Origin: Antarcticibacterium flavum
GTDB lineage: Bacteria > Bacteroidota > Bacteroidia > Flavobacteriales > Flavobacteriaceae
Assembly: GCF_006159205.1 (NCBI RefSeq)
Contig: NZ_CP040812.1
Coordinates: forward strand, 2,852,001-2,916,000
Length of the DNA: 64,000 nucleotides
Reading direction: 5' to 3'
The notes below the pieces were generated by a model. That model had not been told where the DNA came from. It was given only the letters and a program-made list of their open reading frames with translations, and searched no databases. The position numbers and the translations under genes are program-made. This document shows positions 26,166-35,015 of this stretch, piece by piece. The first letter of the stretch is position 1; the number at the start of each line of letters is the position of its first letter.

Positions 26166-26675
26166 TTAAATTCCCAATTCCTTCTTTACTGCAGGCATAA
26201 GGTCTGTACCATCTGCCATAATAACTCCAGATCCATTTGTAGAATCAAGTACATAATCAAATCCCTGAGCTCTTGCTACCTTCTGGATAGCTACTCTTGC
26301 TTTTTCGTAAATAGGCTTTAAAAGGTCAAGCTCTTTCTTTTGAAGGTCTTGTTGTGCATTTTGCCCGTGCTCACGAATTCTTTGCTGTGTGCTCTGTAGC
26401 TCTGCAGCTCTTTTCTGGTTTTCCTCTTCAGTCTTTGTTGGGGCTTCAGATTCGTAACGCTGCATAGTTTTTTGAGCTTCAGTCATCATATCCCTAATCT
26501 CTGTATCATAAGTCTTTTGCAACTTCTCCAATTGCGCCATTGCATCCTTAAAGGCCGGCATAGATTCTACCAGTTCCTGTGAAGCTACGTGAGCAATTTT
26601 GGATTGTGCCTGTGTGAAAGCTGTTGCTCCAATTGTAAAAGCTACTGCTATAAGAAAAGTCCTCATTTGTTTCAT
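26166..26675 (-). CDS. OmpH/Skp family periplasmic chaperone (second copy)
   Basis: 169 residues: a signal peptide (MKQMRTFLIAVAFTIGATAFTQA), then the OmpH/Skp layout of a short beta part ('SKIAHVASQELVESMPAF'), a long Glu/Gln/Lys coiled-coil arm (about 45-125) and a closing region 'RAQGFDYVLDSTNGSGV'. Skp binds unfolded outer-membrane proteins in the periplasm and hands them to BamA. It is the last gene of the DUF6089-uppS-bamA-ompH-ompH operon, 35 bp after the longer paralogue. The pair is typical of Bacteroidota. Confidence 0.93.
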   Translation of the reverse strand: MKQMRTFLIAVAFTIGATAFTQAQSKIAHVASQELVESMPAFKDAMAQLEKLQKTYDTEIRDMMTEAQKTMQRYESEAPTKTEEENQKRAAELQSTQQRIREHGQNAQQDLQKKELDLLKPIYEKARVAIQKVARAQGFDYVLDSTNGSGVIMADGTDLMPAVKKELGI

Positions 26676-26710
26676 TGTAAAGTGTATTTAGTGTTTAGTG
26701 TTAAAGTTGC

Positions 26711-27523
26711 TTAATTATTATTGTTTTCCTGCCTTTGTTTCCTGGCATTATCTATTGAATCCTTTCTTGCCTGGCGTTCTTCCAGAACCTTTGCGCGTCT
26801 TTCTTCAAATTCACGCTGTCTTACCGCTCTTATAGAATCCCTTTCCTGTTTACGTTGTTCGATAAGGGTTTCCCTTTCATTCTTAGCATTGGTGACTGCC
26901 TGCTTTTTTTCTGCAATCTCTGCATCTTCCTCAACGGTTCGACCTTCTTCTTTTTCCATCGCTGCGATCTCTTTCCTGGAGCTCAACTGCTCCCTCCCGG
27001 AGGCGCGGGTAATGGTTCTTAATATCTGGTCACTTATATTATGTCTTTCAGCTATAAAAACTATGCCAACATTTGAAGTCCTGTCAAATATAATATCATA
27101 GTTCCTTTGCTCGCCTAATTCCTGGATCGCGTTGAACACCTGATCCTGTACCGGCTGTATCAATCTTTTTTTCTGAAGGATAAAGTCCCCGTTACTACCA
27201 AACCTTTTTTGCTGGTACTCTGCAATCCTGTTTTCTTCATAACGTATATTGGCTTCCCTTTCTTCGATCAATTCTTTGGTGAGTAAAGGCCTCTCCTGTT
27301 CCAGGGCGATCTTCATTTCCTCCACCTTGCGTTGATCCTTCTCCAGTTCCTGCTTCCATTGCTGCACCCTTTCTTCAAGCTGGGCTGAAGCCTGGGTGTA
27401 TTCAGGAACATTGGCCAAAATATATTCCATATCTATATATGCGATCCTGTTGGGTTTTTGAGCCAAAAGCTGTTGTCCCGAACCTGCCATAATCAATATA
27501 AGAATAAGAATGTGGCGTCTCAT
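26711..27523 (-). CDS. OmpH/Skp family periplasmic chaperone (long copy)
   Basis: 270 residues: a signal peptide (MRRHILILILIMAGSGQQLLA), an OmpH core ('PNRIAYIDMEYILANVPEY' near the start and 'QRNYDIIFDRTSNVGI') and a coiled-coil arm of Skp type. Unlike the 169-residue copy, it carries an extra C-terminal region of about 90 residues rich in Glu, Arg and Gln ('RKARQERDSIRAVRQ'-like), which should be a further helix. It is 30 bp downstream of bamA, in the same operon. Its role is as an outer-membrane protein chaperone; what the added tail does is unknown. Confidence 0.9.
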   Translation of the reverse strand: MRRHILILILIMAGSGQQLLAQKPNRIAYIDMEYILANVPEYTQASAQLEERVQQWKQELEKDQRKVEEMKIALEQERPLLTKELIEEREANIRYEENRIAEYQQKRFGSNGDFILQKKRLIQPVQDQVFNAIQELGEQRNYDIIFDRTSNVGIVFIAERHNISDQILRTITRASGREQLSSRKEIAAMEKEEGRTVEEDAEIAEKKQAVTNAKNERETLIEQRKQERDSIRAVRQREFEERRAKVLEERQARKDSIDNARKQRQENNNN

Positions 27524-27553
27524 ATATGTGTTGTTAGAAATAATCGTGCCAAA

Positions 27554-30193
27554 TTAAAATTGTTGTCCAATTATAAAGTGTGTCTCCCATCCATTTGGTC
27601 CTGCATTTGATCCCGGAATTGGATCAAACCCATATCCAAAGTCAATACCAAGTAATCCAAACTGAGGCATAAAGATCCTTATCCCCGCACCGGCCGACCT
27701 GTTCAAAAGGAACGGGTTATAATCCCTGAAATTGTCATACGTCGCACCTGCCTCCAAAAATGTAAGTGCATATATGGATGCCATAGGTTTCAATGTAATA
27801 GGAAATCTTAACTCCAGTGAATATTTGTTATAAAGAGTGGCCCCGTCATTGTTACTGGCCTGGCTTATAGTACTCCTGTCCATAGGAACAACCTGCTGGT
27901 TTGGATAACCCCTTAAAGCGATCACTTCCCTACCATCAAGGCTGAAGGCCCCAAGGCCGTCACCCCCAAGGAAGAATCTTTCAAATGGAGGGATCCCCCT
28001 GTCATTGTTGTATGCTCCAAGGAATCCAAATTCTGCATGGGTTCTTAGAACCAGGTTGCTGTTGCCTCCAAAGTTGTATAGGGTATTAAACCACGATCCT
28101 TTGAATTTTATCTTATAAAATTCCAGCCATTTGAATTTTTCCTGGTCTATTTTTCCCCTATCCCCTACAGGTTCATCGCCTGGTCTTAGACGCAAACCAT
28201 CTGCGTTAAGAAGATTCCCGTCGGCATCTTCCAGCTGGAATTCCCTTTGTTGATCCAGGTTTGCATAATCTACCCCATTCCAAAGGGAATAAGGAGGGGT
28301 GAATTTCGCAGTAAGGCTAAAATTGGAACCGGTAGTTGGGAAGATAGGGTTGATCCCTTCACTGTTTCTTGTGATCCCAAGGGTGTATGTAAGGTTATTG
28401 GAAAAACCGTCCCCAAAGGTGAAAAGTCCCGTGTTGTAGTTATTAAGGTCATATCGCTGGAATCCTACTGCCTGTGAAAGGGTGAAGTAATCATCTGGCC
28501 ATCTTAGTCTTTTTGCAAGGCCCACATTCACACCAAGAATATCAAAACTCCTTGATTTATCGGCTCTCCTTCTTCGTTGGTCAAAGAAGAATTGTCTTGT
28601 ATAAGAAAATGAAGTGGAAAGACTCACCGGGCGTTGTCCTCCAAACCACGGCTCTACAAAATTCAAGCTGTAGGTCTGGTAGAAAATACTTGCCTGTGCT
28701 CTTAGGGATAAGGTTTGGCCGTCACCCATAGGTAATGGTTTATATGCTTCCTTATCAAATATTCCTGAAAGTGAGAAGTTGTTGAACGACAGTCCAAGGG
28801 TACCAATGAAACCACCTCCACCGTATCCACCCTGCAGCTCTATTTGGCTGGCACCGGCTTCCACAACAGAATATTGCATATCCAGGGTACCGCTGTTTGG
28901 ATCAACGTTCTGGAAATCGGGAGAAATTTGTTCAGCATCAAAGAATCCAAGTTGTCCAACCTCCCTTAGAGTTCTAATAACGTTTTGCTGGCTGTATTTT
29001 TGCCCGGGTTTTGTTCTAAGCTCCCTGTAAATAACGTGGTCCTTGGTCTTATCATTACCTACCACGCTTATGTTATTGAAATAGGCTTCCTTGCCTTCCA
29101 TGATCCTTATTTCAAAATCTATGGTATCGTTGTAAACACGGGTTTCTACCGGGTTGATCTGGGAGAAAAGGTACCCATTGTTCTTGTAGAGGTTAGCAAG
29201 ATCGGCAGCATCGGGATCACTGGGATCTGCAATCCTTTCTTTTAGTAACACCCCGTTATAAATATCTCCTTTGGAGATCCCAAGGGCACGCCCTAATTGC
29301 TCATCTGTATAAACAGTATTACCAATGAATTCAATGTCACCTATGTAATACCTGTTCCCTTCTTCAAGGTTGATCCTTATTGCTATATTGTCATTATCCT
29401 TCCTTATGAGAGTATCACTAAGAATACGGGCGTCCCTGAAGCCCTTTTCTTTATATTTATTTATAAGGTTGGTTTTATCTTCCTCATAATCTGAAGCAAT
29501 GAACTTGGAACGTTTCCAGAACCTAAAGAAATTCTTTTGTTTTGTATTTTTTAATGCACGTCTCAGGCGGGCATTACTAAGTTGTTCGTTCCCATTGAAT
29601 TCTATGTTAGATATCTTAACCTTATCTCCCCTGTCTACATTCACCACCATATTAACTTTGTTGGCGCCGGTAGTGTCCACTGCAGGGCTGGTGCTTACAA
29701 CTACCTTTGCATTGAGGTAGCCATCTTTTTTGTATTTGTTCTCGATATAATTCTTGGTAGTGGTGGTAAGGTTCTCTGTGACCTTAACCCCGGGCGTTAG
29801 ATTATTTTCCTTTATAAGTTCTTCTGTTTGTCTCTTTTTGGAAATTCCCTGTATCCTTACCTCGGCAAGTTCAGGAACTTCTGTGATCTCCAACTCAAGA
29901 TGTGCCACGTCGCCTTCTACATTGGTGATGTAAAAATTAATATCGCTAAACAGGTTGGAGTCCCAAAGTTTTTTAAGCACCTTACTAAGCCTGTCACCCG
30001 GTATAAAGATCTCTTCTCCTTTAGATAGCCCGGAGTAAGCGATGATAGTTTGTTCGTTATAACTTTCAGCTCCCGTAACGGTAATACTGCCAATTGTATA
30101 TTTTTTCCCCTGTCCTAAAGGCAGGTCCTGTGCCTGGGTAGATATGTTGGATATTAAGCAAAAAGCCAAAAGGAAGATTATTCTTTTTGTCAT
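27554..30193 (-). CDS. bamA: Outer-membrane protein assembly factor BamA
   Basis: 879 residues from the ATG at 30193, which opens a signal peptide (MTKRIIFLLAFCLISNISTQAQ). The frame extends upstream to 30232, but that would overlap uppS. Several POTRA domains fill about residues 25-440 ('YTIGSITVTGAESYNEQTI' marks the first; 'RIQGISKKRQTEELIKENN' and 'IEFIGNTVYTDEQLGRAL' mark later ones). A 16-strand barrel follows, with the family's 'GDGLGAFSLDGREVIALRGY' region and a C-terminal aromatic strand. BamA inserts beta-barrel proteins into the outer membrane and is essential. It follows uppS by 10 bp. Confidence 0.96.
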   Translation of the reverse strand: MTKRIIFLLAFCLISNISTQAQDLPLGQGKKYTIGSITVTGAESYNEQTIIAYSGLSKGEEIFIPGDRLSKVLKKLWDSNLFSDINFYITNVEGDVAHLELEITEVPELAEVRIQGISKKRQTEELIKENNLTPGVKVTENLTTTTKNYIENKYKKDGYLNAKVVVSTSPAVDTTGANKVNMVVNVDRGDKVKISNIEFNGNEQLSNARLRRALKNTKQKNFFRFWKRSKFIASDYEEDKTNLINKYKEKGFRDARILSDTLIRKDNDNIAIRINLEEGNRYYIGDIEFIGNTVYTDEQLGRALGISKGDIYNGVLLKERIADPSDPDAADLANLYKNNGYLFSQINPVETRVYNDTIDFEIRIMEGKEAYFNNISVVGNDKTKDHVIYRELRTKPGQKYSQQNVIRTLREVGQLGFFDAEQISPDFQNVDPNSGTLDMQYSVVEAGASQIELQGGYGGGGFIGTLGLSFNNFSLSGIFDKEAYKPLPMGDGQTLSLRAQASIFYQTYSLNFVEPWFGGQRPVSLSTSFSYTRQFFFDQRRRRADKSRSFDILGVNVGLAKRLRWPDDYFTLSQAVGFQRYDLNNYNTGLFTFGDGFSNNLTYTLGITRNSEGINPIFPTTGSNFSLTAKFTPPYSLWNGVDYANLDQQREFQLEDADGNLLNADGLRLRPGDEPVGDRGKIDQEKFKWLEFYKIKFKGSWFNTLYNFGGNSNLVLRTHAEFGFLGAYNNDRGIPPFERFFLGGDGLGAFSLDGREVIALRGYPNQQVVPMDRSTISQASNNDGATLYNKYSLELRFPITLKPMASIYALTFLEAGATYDNFRDYNPFLLNRSAGAGIRIFMPQFGLLGIDFGYGFDPIPGSNAGPNGWETHFIIGQQF

Positions 30194-30203
30194 TATTTGT
30201 GCA

Positions 30204-30941
30204 CTAACTAATCTGTTCACTGGTTTTTCCAAATCTTCGTTCTCTGGTTTGATAATTAAAAATGGCTTCGTAAAGATCTTCCCTTCGAAAATCTGGCCAT
30301 AAAATATTGGTAAAATATAATTCAGCGTAAGCTATTTGCCACAATAGAAAATTACTGATACGCTGCTCACCACTGGTGCGTATCAAAAGATCTACATCGG
30401 GTAGATTTTTGGTGTAAAGATGCTTATTAATAATTGATTCATCAATAGCCTCAGGCTTTAATTCATCATTTTTCACCAATTCACTCACATCTCTCACCAT
30501 GTGCATGATTTCCTCACGGGAGCCGTAGCTAAGGGCCAGGGTGAGGGTCATATGGTTATTCTCTTTAGTTTTATCAATAACCTCCTTTAGCTCCTTTTGA
30601 GCTTTCTTTGGCAGGTTATCCAGGTTGCCAATGGCATTAAGTTTAATGTTGTTGCTGGATAGGGTTTTGATCTCCTTTTTAAGGGAATTTACCAGGAGAC
30701 GCATGAGAGTGTCTACCTCCCGTTTTGGCCTGCTCCAGTTCTCTGTAGAGAATGCATAGAGGGTAAGGTTTTTTACGCCAATTTCTGCACAGCCTTCCAC
30801 AACATCTCGCACGGCCTTTGTTCCCTCTTCATGTCCAAAAGCTCTTAAAAGCCCTTTTTGTTTGGCCCACCGTCCATTCCCATCCATGATAATGGAAATA
30901 TGCTGGGGTAGCTTTTCAGTATTGATCTTTTCTTTGAACAT
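30204..30941 (-). CDS. uppS: Isoprenyl transferase (undecaprenyl diphosphate synthase)
   Basis: 245 residues from the ATG at 30941; the in-frame alternative at 30974 would overlap the upstream gene by 29 bp. The cis-prenyltransferase motifs are present: 'HISIIMDGNGRWAK' with the catalytic D20, the 'FSTENWSRP' motif and the end motif 'DLLIRTSGEQRISNFLLWQ'. The enzyme makes the C55 lipid carrier for cell-wall and O-antigen precursors at the membrane. It sits between a DUF6089 barrel and bamA, the common Bacteroidota order. Confidence 0.96.
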   Translation of the reverse strand: MFKEKINTEKLPQHISIIMDGNGRWAKQKGLLRAFGHEEGTKAVRDVVEGCAEIGVKNLTLYAFSTENWSRPKREVDTLMRLLVNSLKKEIKTLSSNNIKLNAIGNLDNLPKKAQKELKEVIDKTKENNHMTLTLALSYGSREEIMHMVRDVSELVKNDELKPEAIDESIINKHLYTKNLPDVDLLIRTSGEQRISNFLLWQIAYAELYFTNILWPDFRREDLYEAIFNYQTRERRFGKTSEQIS

Positions 30942-30945
30942 TCTA

Positions 30946-31650
30946 TTAAAAAGTATAGCAGGGCTTTCTTCCAAAGGTAAAGGTAAGGCTTAAGCCTGAA
31001 AATACGTACCAGTCTGAGGTGTTAACATTTCCAAACTCCCTGGGTGGATCCCTGCGTCCCAATAATTCCTGGGGGTTACTGCCGTCAATATTATCTGTAA
31101 ATGTATATCTCGCGCCAACTTCAACCGCGGCAATAATTCTTTGAGATAAGGTTTGTTTATATCCAAATACCATGGGAATGGAAAATTCCCAGTTCTCTCC
31201 TTGTTGCACCAGGACTCCAGAGGCGGGGCGGTTTGCACTTAGCCGGTGGTGTTTGGAGTTGAAGTAAGTGATGCCGGTATAAAGATAGGGCGTGCTTTGT
31301 TCTTCCACTTCACTAAGGTCATAGGACCAAAAGTTGAATTCAAGTCCCAGGGAGGCTTCAGCTATAGAATTAGTAAAAGAATATCCCCTTTGTTGTCTCA
31401 TTACTTGATTTGAATTTGCATCGTCAGCTTTTATTTCTGCATATAAAAGGCTAAATCTTAAGCTATGCCTGTTACTTCGGTTCCATTTTACAAGACCACC
31501 TGCAACCAGGCTGTTAGGCTTTACAAATAAGGTGCTGCCTACATCGCCAATATAATTTGCACCTCCTATAAAAGGGCCAACTTCAAATGTTTGTGCAGGA
31601 GCTGTTGTAAAGCAGGCAAACATAAAAATTAGTAAAAACCGGTGCCTCAT
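30946..31650 (-). CDS. DUF6089 family outer-membrane beta-barrel protein
   Basis: 234 residues with a signal peptide (MRHRFLLIFMFACFTTAPAQ) and a small barrel of Tyr/Phe/Asn strands ('FEVGPFIGGANYIGDVGS' at the start and 'YVFSGLSLTFTFGRKPCYTF' at the end). It matches the DUF6089 proteins that lie directly upstream of uppS-bamA in Flavobacteriaceae. The function is unknown; its position suggests outer-membrane biogenesis. It begins the operon and has a good promoter upstream. Confidence 0.82.
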   Translation of the reverse strand: MRHRFLLIFMFACFTTAPAQTFEVGPFIGGANYIGDVGSTLFVKPNSLVAGGLVKWNRSNRHSLRFSLLYAEIKADDANSNQVMRQQRGYSFTNSIAEASLGLEFNFWSYDLSEVEEQSTPYLYTGITYFNSKHHRLSANRPASGVLVQQGENWEFSIPMVFGYKQTLSQRIIAAVEVGARYTFTDNIDGSNPQELLGRRDPPREFGNVNTSDWYVFSGLSLTFTFGRKPCYTF

Positions 31651-31667
31651 ATATTCTTAAAAGTTTG

Positions 31668-31696
31668 CAAATATAACAATTATGTTTGCCCCGCAA
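31668..31696 (-). promoter_or_regulatory. Promoter of the DUF6089-uppS-bamA-ompH operon
   Basis: On the minus strand TTG (31696-31694), 18 bp, then TATATTTG (31675-31668) match the -33/-7 consensus. The ATG of the DUF6089 gene is 17 bp downstream of the -7 element. Confidence 0.65.
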
Positions 31697-31750
31697 TAAT
31701 TTGAGGCTATTAGTATATGTTTATAAACAGCTTTTAGAAGGATTTATTGT

Positions 31751-32635
31751 TTAGTTCCTGCGGTCCTCACCCCATAATAATTTTTTACGCAGGGTTTTTA
31801 AAAAGCTATCCCTGTGAAGCTCCACCATGCTAATATTAAAAGGGGCTCTTTTTATAGTGATCCTGGTGTCGTTGCTTAGGGTAGCAAGTCTGGAATCCAT
31901 TGAAACAAGGAAGAAATCTTCACGGCCTGAGACCTTAAGGGTGATCTTTGTACTGTCCTGTATTACCAGGGGGCGTGCATTGAGATTATGTGGGGCAATA
32001 GGTGTTATAACTAAAGCATTGGTGTTGGGCACTATCACAGGCCCCCCGCAACTTAAGGAATAGCCTGTAGAACCTGTAGGGGTGGAGATAATTAATCCAT
32101 CTGCCCAATAGGAGGTAAGGCATTTGTCATCCAGCCAGGTCTCAACCGTTATCATCGAGGTGGTGTTCTTTCGGCTTACCGCAATTTCATTTAAGGCAAA
32201 ATTATTCTCTCCAATCTCCGGGCTTTTAGGATCTGTTTCCAGGCAAAGTACTGTTCTTTCAGAAATGGAATAATCCTTTCGCAAAATTGTTGAGATCGTT
32301 TCTTCTATCTCCTCCTTTTGTATTGTAGCCAGAAATCCCAGTCTGCCTGTATTGATGCCAAGAATGGGGATCTTAAGATCCCTAATGAAATTTATAGATT
32401 TTAAAATTGTACCATCCCCTCCTATGCTAAAGAATAGATCATAACTGTTATCCAATTCTTCAAAGGTGCTAAAATGGCTGTATTCCCGGGTTACGGTTTT
32501 GTTTTCCTGTATGAGTGACAGGAACTCCTTTTCGATTACAACCTGGATATTTTCATTTTCCAAAGCAGTAAGAAGTTCCTGGATATACCTTCCGGAATCC
32601 TGGTGATAAAATTGACCGTAAATGCCTACTTTCAT
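31751..32635 (-). CDS. nadK: NAD kinase
   Basis: 294 residues. The diagnostic GGDGT motif is at residues 72-76 ('FFSIGGDGTILKS'), with the 'NEIAVSR' type ribose-binding region and 'GSTGYSLSCGGPVI' later. It phosphorylates NAD to NADP in the cytoplasm. It is 35 bp downstream of the CBS-domain gene on the same strand, and about 100 bp before the DUF6089 promoter. Confidence 0.96.
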   Translation of the reverse strand: MKVGIYGQFYHQDSGRYIQELLTALENENIQVVIEKEFLSLIQENKTVTREYSHFSTFEELDNSYDLFFSIGGDGTILKSINFIRDLKIPILGINTGRLGFLATIQKEEIEETISTILRKDYSISERTVLCLETDPKSPEIGENNFALNEIAVSRKNTTSMITVETWLDDKCLTSYWADGLIISTPTGSTGYSLSCGGPVIVPNTNALVITPIAPHNLNARPLVIQDSTKITLKVSGREDFFLVSMDSRLATLSNDTRITIKRAPFNISMVELHRDSFLKTLRKKLLWGEDRRN

Positions 32636-32670
32636 TTTTTAACTTGGTTTGGGTGTGGTGTTTCCCTTCG

Positions 32671-33327
32671 TTACATTTTAAGGTACTTGTCCAAATAATC
32701 TGACCTGTCTCTGAGATTTTCTCTAAAACTGTCTTCCTGATGATCTGAAACTATAGTGTAACCATACCTGCGGAAGGTTTGTAGGATCTCATTGAGGCCG
32801 GTAGTGCTTAATTTAAGTGTGATTTGAGTAAGGTCGTTCTCCTTGGAGGAAACAAACATTCCCAGCATAGCTGCATTATGGGATTCCACGATTTGGCCTA
32901 CCTCGCTAAAGGAATATTCCCTTGCCCCTTTTTCCAGGACAAGTATGCCGCCGGGTTCATTAAGGAAAGGAGTTTCATTAAAGGAATTGATAATGTCATG
33001 TAATTCCAGGTACCCAAGATATTTATTCTCATGGCTTAGCACCGGCAGGATATTGGTTTGGTTTAAAGCAAAGGTTTGCAGGGTTTCCAGCCAGTGATCA
33101 TCTTCCCTGGCAAAAAAGCCATCCAGGATATATTGGTAATCTGCCAGGGTTTTATCCCCTTCCAGGCAGCGAATATCTGTATCGCTTATACATCCCAGGT
33201 ATACCCCGTCTTTCTCTACGGGAAGGTGAGAATAGGAGAGTTCATTAAATATGATTTGCAGGTCCCTTATTTTATTGTCCAGGTTACAAATTTCAATATC
33301 ATTAAGGATGAAAGGTTCGATACTCAT
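32671..33327 (-). CDS. CBS domain protein
   Basis: 218 residues: a tandem pair of CBS motifs in the first ~125 residues ('SYSHLPVEKDGVYLGCISDTDI' and 'TNILPVLSHENKYLGYLELHDI'), then a C-terminal ACT-like alpha/beta region ('SFSEVGQIVESHNAAMLGMFVS'). This CBS-plus-ACT arrangement is also seen in AcuB-type proteins. CBS pairs usually bind adenine nucleotides. Its fixed position next to nadK in flavobacteria makes an adenylate- or NAD-sensing role attractive, but that is inference. It is divergent from pdxJ. Confidence 0.85.
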   Translation of the reverse strand: MSIEPFILNDIEICNLDNKIRDLQIIFNELSYSHLPVEKDGVYLGCISDTDIRCLEGDKTLADYQYILDGFFAREDDHWLETLQTFALNQTNILPVLSHENKYLGYLELHDIINSFNETPFLNEPGGILVLEKGAREYSFSEVGQIVESHNAAMLGMFVSSKENDLTQITLKLSTTGLNEILQTFRRYGYTIVSDHQEDSFRENLRDRSDYLDKYLKM

Positions 33328-33390
33328 AATCGGGCAGCATTTAATTGCAAATTAATTAAAATTATATTCATTAAGGCATCCCCATCTTTG

Positions 33391-33398
33391 TATTTTTG
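33391..33398 (+). promoter_or_regulatory. Putative -7 element of pdxJ
   Basis: TATTTTTG at 33391-33398 lies 21 bp before the pdxJ ATG, in the divergent gap with the CBS gene. The -33 region has only a TTA at poor spacing. Confidence 0.45.
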
Positions 33399-33419
33399 TT
33401 AATTCAAACCCAAAACACA

Positions 33420-34133
33420 ATGACGAAACTAAGCGTAAATATTAATAAAATAGCAACCCTTAGAAACGCACGGGGTGGGAATGTTCCAAACCTTCCTGAT
33501 TTTACCAGGAATATAGAAAAGTTTGGCGCACAGGGAATAACTGTGCATCCCCGTCCAGATGAGCGGCATATAAGATATAGCGATGTAAGGGAACTTAAAC
33601 CTATTATCACTACAGAGTTTAATATAGAAGGTAATCCTGTAACTAAGTTCATTGACCTGGTGCTGGAAGTAAAGCCAGAGCAGGTTACTCTGGTTCCGGA
33701 TGCTGAAGATGCCATCACCTCCAATGCAGGATGGAATGCCAAAAAGCATAAGGATTTTTTAAAAGAAGTGATAGCTGAGTTCAATAATAACGGCATACGC
33801 ACTTCCATTTTCCTTGATCCCGATTTGGCAATGGTGGACCACGCCCTGGATACCGGGTCCAACAGGATCGAACTTTATACCGAAGATTATGCGAAGGCAT
33901 ATGAAAAAGGGGATATGGAAGCGGTAAAGATCTATGCTCAATGTGCACAGGCTGCAACAGATGCCGGAATGGGTGTAAATGCCGGGCATGACCTTTCTCT
34001 TGACAATATAAGATACTTCAGGGAACAGGTGCCGGGCCTTCTGGAAGTTTCCATTGGGCATGCGCTTATTACCGAGTCCCTTTATCTTGGGTTGGAAACT
34101 ACTATTCAGAAATATTTAAAACTATTGCAATAA
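33420..34133 (+). CDS. pdxJ: Pyridoxine 5'-phosphate synthase
   Basis: 237 residues from the ATG at 33420; an upstream in-frame TTG at 33396 would overlap the -7 element, so I rejected it. PdxJ motifs are '[18 protein letters not shown]', '[18 protein letters not shown]', 'VTLVPD' and the closing '[17 protein letters not shown]'. The enzyme joins 1-deoxyxylulose 5-phosphate and 3-amino-2-oxopropyl phosphate to form pyridoxine phosphate (vitamin B6), in the cytoplasm. Its TAA overlaps the ATG of the next gene by one base. Confidence 0.97.
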   Translation: MTKLSVNINKIATLRNARGGNVPNLPDFTRNIEKFGAQGITVHPRPDERHIRYSDVRELKPIITTEFNIEGNPVTKFIDLVLEVKPEQVTLVPDAEDAITSNAGWNAKKHKDFLKEVIAEFNNNGIRTSIFLDPDLAMVDHALDTGSNRIELYTEDYAKAYEKGDMEAVKIYAQCAQAATDAGMGVNAGHDLSLDNIRYFREQVPGLLEVSIGHALITESLYLGLETTIQKYLKLLQ

Positions 34134-34906
34134 TGATAGATCTTCATTCAAGTATCATAGGGGAGGGCAAACCTTTTATAATTTTACATGGCTTCCTGGG
34201 AATGGGCGATAACTGGAAGACCCTTGGCAACCAATTTGCAGAGGACGGCTATGAGGTTCATTTGCTGGACCAGCGAAACCACGGGAGGAGCCCTCACATT
34301 GATGAAATGAATTATAGTAGTATGGCGCAGGATGTAGTAGCCTATTGTGAGAAGAGGAATTTGGAGAATATAGTCCTGCTGGGGCACTCTATGGGTGGTA
34401 AGGTTGCTATGCAGGTTGCCGGGGAGGCCCCATATTTGGTTGAAAAGTTGATCGTGGTAGATATAAGCCCACGCTATTATTCCCCTCATCACCAGCAAAT
34501 CCTGGAAGGGCTTACGGCTCTTGATGAAGCTTCCCTTACATCCAGGGGTGAAGCCGAAGATTTTCTTTCCAAGTTTATAAAGGAAAAAGGGATTCGTCTT
34601 TTCCTGTTGAAAAATCTTTACTGGAAAACTAAAGAAAAACTGGCCCTTCGTCTTAATCTTGAGGTCCTGAAGGAAAATGTTGAGGAGGTGGGGAAAGCTC
34701 TGGGTTCCGGGATCAAATTTGATAAGGAAACCCTCTTTGTTAAAGGAGGAAAATCCAACTATATCACTGTAGATGATAAGCCTTTGATCGATCTTCATTT
34801 TCCTAATGTCCGGCTCGAAGAAATATCTGGAGCGGGACATTGGGTGCATGCCGAAAAACAGAAGGAATTCTACAATACTGTAAAACAATATTTGGATAAT
34901 AAATAA
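34133..34906 (+). CDS. Alpha/beta-hydrolase (YbfF-like esterase)
   Basis: 257 residues. The fold's oxyanion line 'FIILHGFLGMGDNWKTLG' is present, with 'DQRNHGRSPH'. The nucleophile elbow is G-H-S-M-G-G in 'LLGHSMGGKVAM', and the catalytic His is near the end in 'ISGAGHWVHAEKQ'. It resembles YbfF-type esterases. The substrate is unknown. It is translationally coupled to pdxJ (TAATG overlap), a pairing I recall from other Flavobacteriaceae, though no B6 role is established. Confidence 0.88.
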   Translation: MIDLHSSIIGEGKPFIILHGFLGMGDNWKTLGNQFAEDGYEVHLLDQRNHGRSPHIDEMNYSSMAQDVVAYCEKRNLENIVLLGHSMGGKVAMQVAGEAPYLVEKLIVVDISPRYYSPHHQQILEGLTALDEASLTSRGEAEDFLSKFIKEKGIRLFLLKNLYWKTKEKLALRLNLEVLKENVEEVGKALGSGIKFDKETLFVKGGKSNYITVDDKPLIDLHFPNVRLEEISGAGHWVHAEKQKEFYNTVKQYLDNK

Positions 34907-34930
34907 AAATATTATGTATGCATAATATTT
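34907..34930. promoter_or_regulatory. AT-rich inverted repeat upstream of the fadL-like promoter
   Basis: The perfect 10-bp inverted repeat AAATATTATG / CATAATATTT has a 4-bp spacer (34917-34920). It begins immediately after the hydrolase stop and ends 12 bp before the -33 element of the fadL-like gene. There is no T tract, so a terminator is unlikely; a repressor or activator operator is possible. Confidence 0.5.
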
Positions 34931-34941
34931 ACCGTTTATAA

Positions 34942-34971
34942 TTGCTAAATCTTTAATTTATGCTATTTTTG
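34942..34971 (+). promoter_or_regulatory. Promoter of the fadL-like/SGNH operon
   Basis: TTG at 34942-34944, a 19-bp spacer and TATTTTTG at 34964-34971 match the Bacteroidota consensus. The ATG is 44 bp downstream. Confidence 0.75.
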
Positions 34972-35015
34972 GGCAGTTCATTATCCAAAAGAAAATTTCA
35001 AATCCAAAATCTATT

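Noticed and set aside
34184..34888. Minus-strand open frame of 234 codons inside the hydrolase gene
   Set aside because: It is a shadow of the alpha/beta-hydrolase, whose catalytic motifs are clear.
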